Below, piece by piece: positions 6,133 through 7,103 of a stretch of DNA of 7,103 nt. The position numbers and the translations under genes are program-made. The stretch's first letter is position 1. Every line of letters begins with the position of its first letter. Source of the DNA: Comamonas sp. lk (GTDB lineage Bacteria; Pseudomonadota; Gammaproteobacteria; Burkholderiales; Burkholderiaceae_C); NCBI GenBank assembly GCA_945901215.1, contig CAMDKE010000144.1:1-7103 (forward strand). The letters run 5' to 3'. The notes beneath the pieces are model-generated. The model saw only the letters and a program-made list of their open reading frames with translations. It did no database searches and was not told the DNA's origin.

Positions 6133-7103
6133 CCCAGCTATTTGGCCGCCGCCACACGCGCCGCGAGCTCGCGGCGCGAACCGGATCGCTGGCACAGTTT
6201 GCCGGCGTGCAGCTCAGCACGCTGGGCGACGGTGTCGAGCGCGGCATTCGCTGCCTCGAATTTCGCACCGGCACCGGCTTTAGCTTTCGGGTGCTGGTGG
6301 ACCGGGCCATGGACGTCGGCGCCTGTGAATACAAGGGCGCGGCGATCGGCTGGCAATCGCCCACCGGCTTTCGCCATCCCGGGCTGCACGAGTATTCCGA
6401 TGAAGGCGGCTTGTCGTGGCTGCGCTCATTCTCGGGCCTGATCGTCACCGGGGGCCTGGACCACACCTTGTTCATGGACCGCGACACGGCGGACCACTAC
6501 CACTACACGCCACGGCCTGCGGTGGATAGTTCGCTGCATGGCCGCATCGCCAACATCCCGGCGCGCCTTACTGGTTATGGCGAGCGTTGGGACGGCGACG
6601 AGTGCGTGCTGTGGTGCGAAGGCATAGTGCAACAAGCAACGGTGTTCGGGGAAGACCTGCACCTGGTGCGGCGCTATGAAGCGCGCGTGGGTGAGTCGGC
6701 GTTTACGCTGCACGACCGGGTGGTAAACCACGGCTTCTACCGCACGCCGCACATGTTTCTGTACCACATCAATGTCGGTCACCCGGTGCTTGACGAAGGC
6801 AGCCGCTATGTCGCCCCAGTTCGCCACACGCCCTGGGCAGCGCATGCCGCCACATTGCAGGCACAGCAAGTCGGCTACCGCACCCAAAGTGCGCCCAAGC
6901 GAAACTTCCATGAACAGGTATTCGAGCATGCGATGGCCGCCGACGCGCAAGGCAAGATCCCCGTCGGTTTGCTGAACCCAGGCTTTGACGGCGGTCGCGG
7001 CATCGGCTTTACGGTGGAAGTGAACCGCGACGAGTTTCCCTACCAGTTCCAGTGGCAGAACTACCAAGAGGGCCAGTACGCCATGGGCATTGAACCCAGC
7101 ACC
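6129..7103 (+). CDS. DUF4432 family protein, aldose 1-epimerase (mutarotase)-like (partial, C-terminus missing)
   Basis: The frame is open from a TTG start at 6129 to the right edge: 325 codons, probably lacking only a short C-terminal end. The first in-frame ATG is at codon 61, so ATG-only gene finding misses it. The N-terminus LFGRRHTRRELAARTGSLAQ (4-23) matches how this family normally starts. Family-like stretches follow: FRVLVDRAMDVGACEYKG (53-70), WQSPTGFRHPG (75-85), WLRSFSGLIVTGGLDH (97-112), LHGRIANIPA (136-145), LYHINVGHP (211-219) and GIEPST at the edge (320-325). The fold is the galactose-mutarotase beta-sandwich. Histidines H112, H137 and H213 and the late glutamate E322 are candidates for sugar binding or catalysis. 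No signal peptide is seen, so it is probably cytoplasmic. It overlaps the isomerase gene by 4 nt. A role in handling the anomer or ring form of the pathway sugar is inferred. Confidence 0.88.
   Translation, partial: MTQLFGRRHTRRELAARTGSLAQFAGVQLSTLGDGVERGIRCLEFRTGTGFSFRVLVDRAMDVGACEYKGAAIGWQSPTGFRHPGLHEYSDEGGLSWLRSFSGLIVTGGLDHTLFMDRDTADHYHYTPRPAVDSSLHGRIANIPARLTGYGERWDGDECVLWCEGIVQQATVFGEDLHLVRRYEARVGESAFTLHDRVVNHGFYRTPHMFLYHINVGHPVLDEGSRYVAPVRHTPWAAHAATLQAQQVGYRTQSAPKRNFHEQVFEHAMAADAQGKIPVGLLNPGFDGGRGIGFTVEVNRDEFPYQFQWQNYQEGQYAMGIEPST

Noticed and set aside
6426..7067. 213-codon open frame on the minus strand
   Set aside because: It lies wholly antisense to the DUF4432 gene, resembles no family I know, and is a typical shadow frame of GC-rich coding sequence.

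Overview
The window looks like a chromosomal segment of a betaproteobacterium, most likely Burkholderiales and probably Comamonadaceae (a Polaromonas/Rhodoferax-type genome). This rests on the high but not extreme GC content, the livHMGF order and the style of the protein sequences. It is a judgement from memory of such proteins, not a database result.

Left half, minus strand (3077 down to 1): a branched-chain amino acid (HAAT-type) ABC transporter operon reading livH, livM, livG, livF. The gene gaps are 10, 11 and 66 nt, and livF is cut by the left edge of the window. No periplasmic binding protein gene (livK) is visible. Upstream of livH (3078-3353) there is no gene, but there is a good match to a sigma-54 -24/-12 promoter with correct spacing. 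A short hairpin lies in the livG-livF gap.

Middle, minus strand (3354-3836): a small gene for a predicted exported protein with an HNH-nuclease-like EDHL...NNLWP core and two cysteines. Two near-identical 12-bp quasi-palindromes lie exactly 40 bp apart across its start codon.

Right half, plus strand (4079-7103): a compact sugar-catabolism cassette of three genes. It holds a Gfo/Idh/MocA-type NAD(P)-dependent oxidoreductase, a TIM-barrel sugar isomerase/epimerase with all four metal ligands, and a DUF4432 (mutarotase-like) protein. The third gene starts at a TTG codon overlapping the previous stop and runs off the right edge, so an ATG-only gene search misses it. A cluster of TCAAC/GTTGA half-sites spaced 9-10 bp apart lies just before the ribosome binding site of the first gene and is a candidate operator. 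Together the three enzymes suggest oxidation, isomerisation or cleavage, and anomer handling of an unidentified sugar or sugar derivative. The substrate cannot be read from the sequence, and no regulator or dedicated transporter of the cassette lies inside the window.

I saw no rRNA, tRNA, CRISPR array, insertion sequence or integrase.
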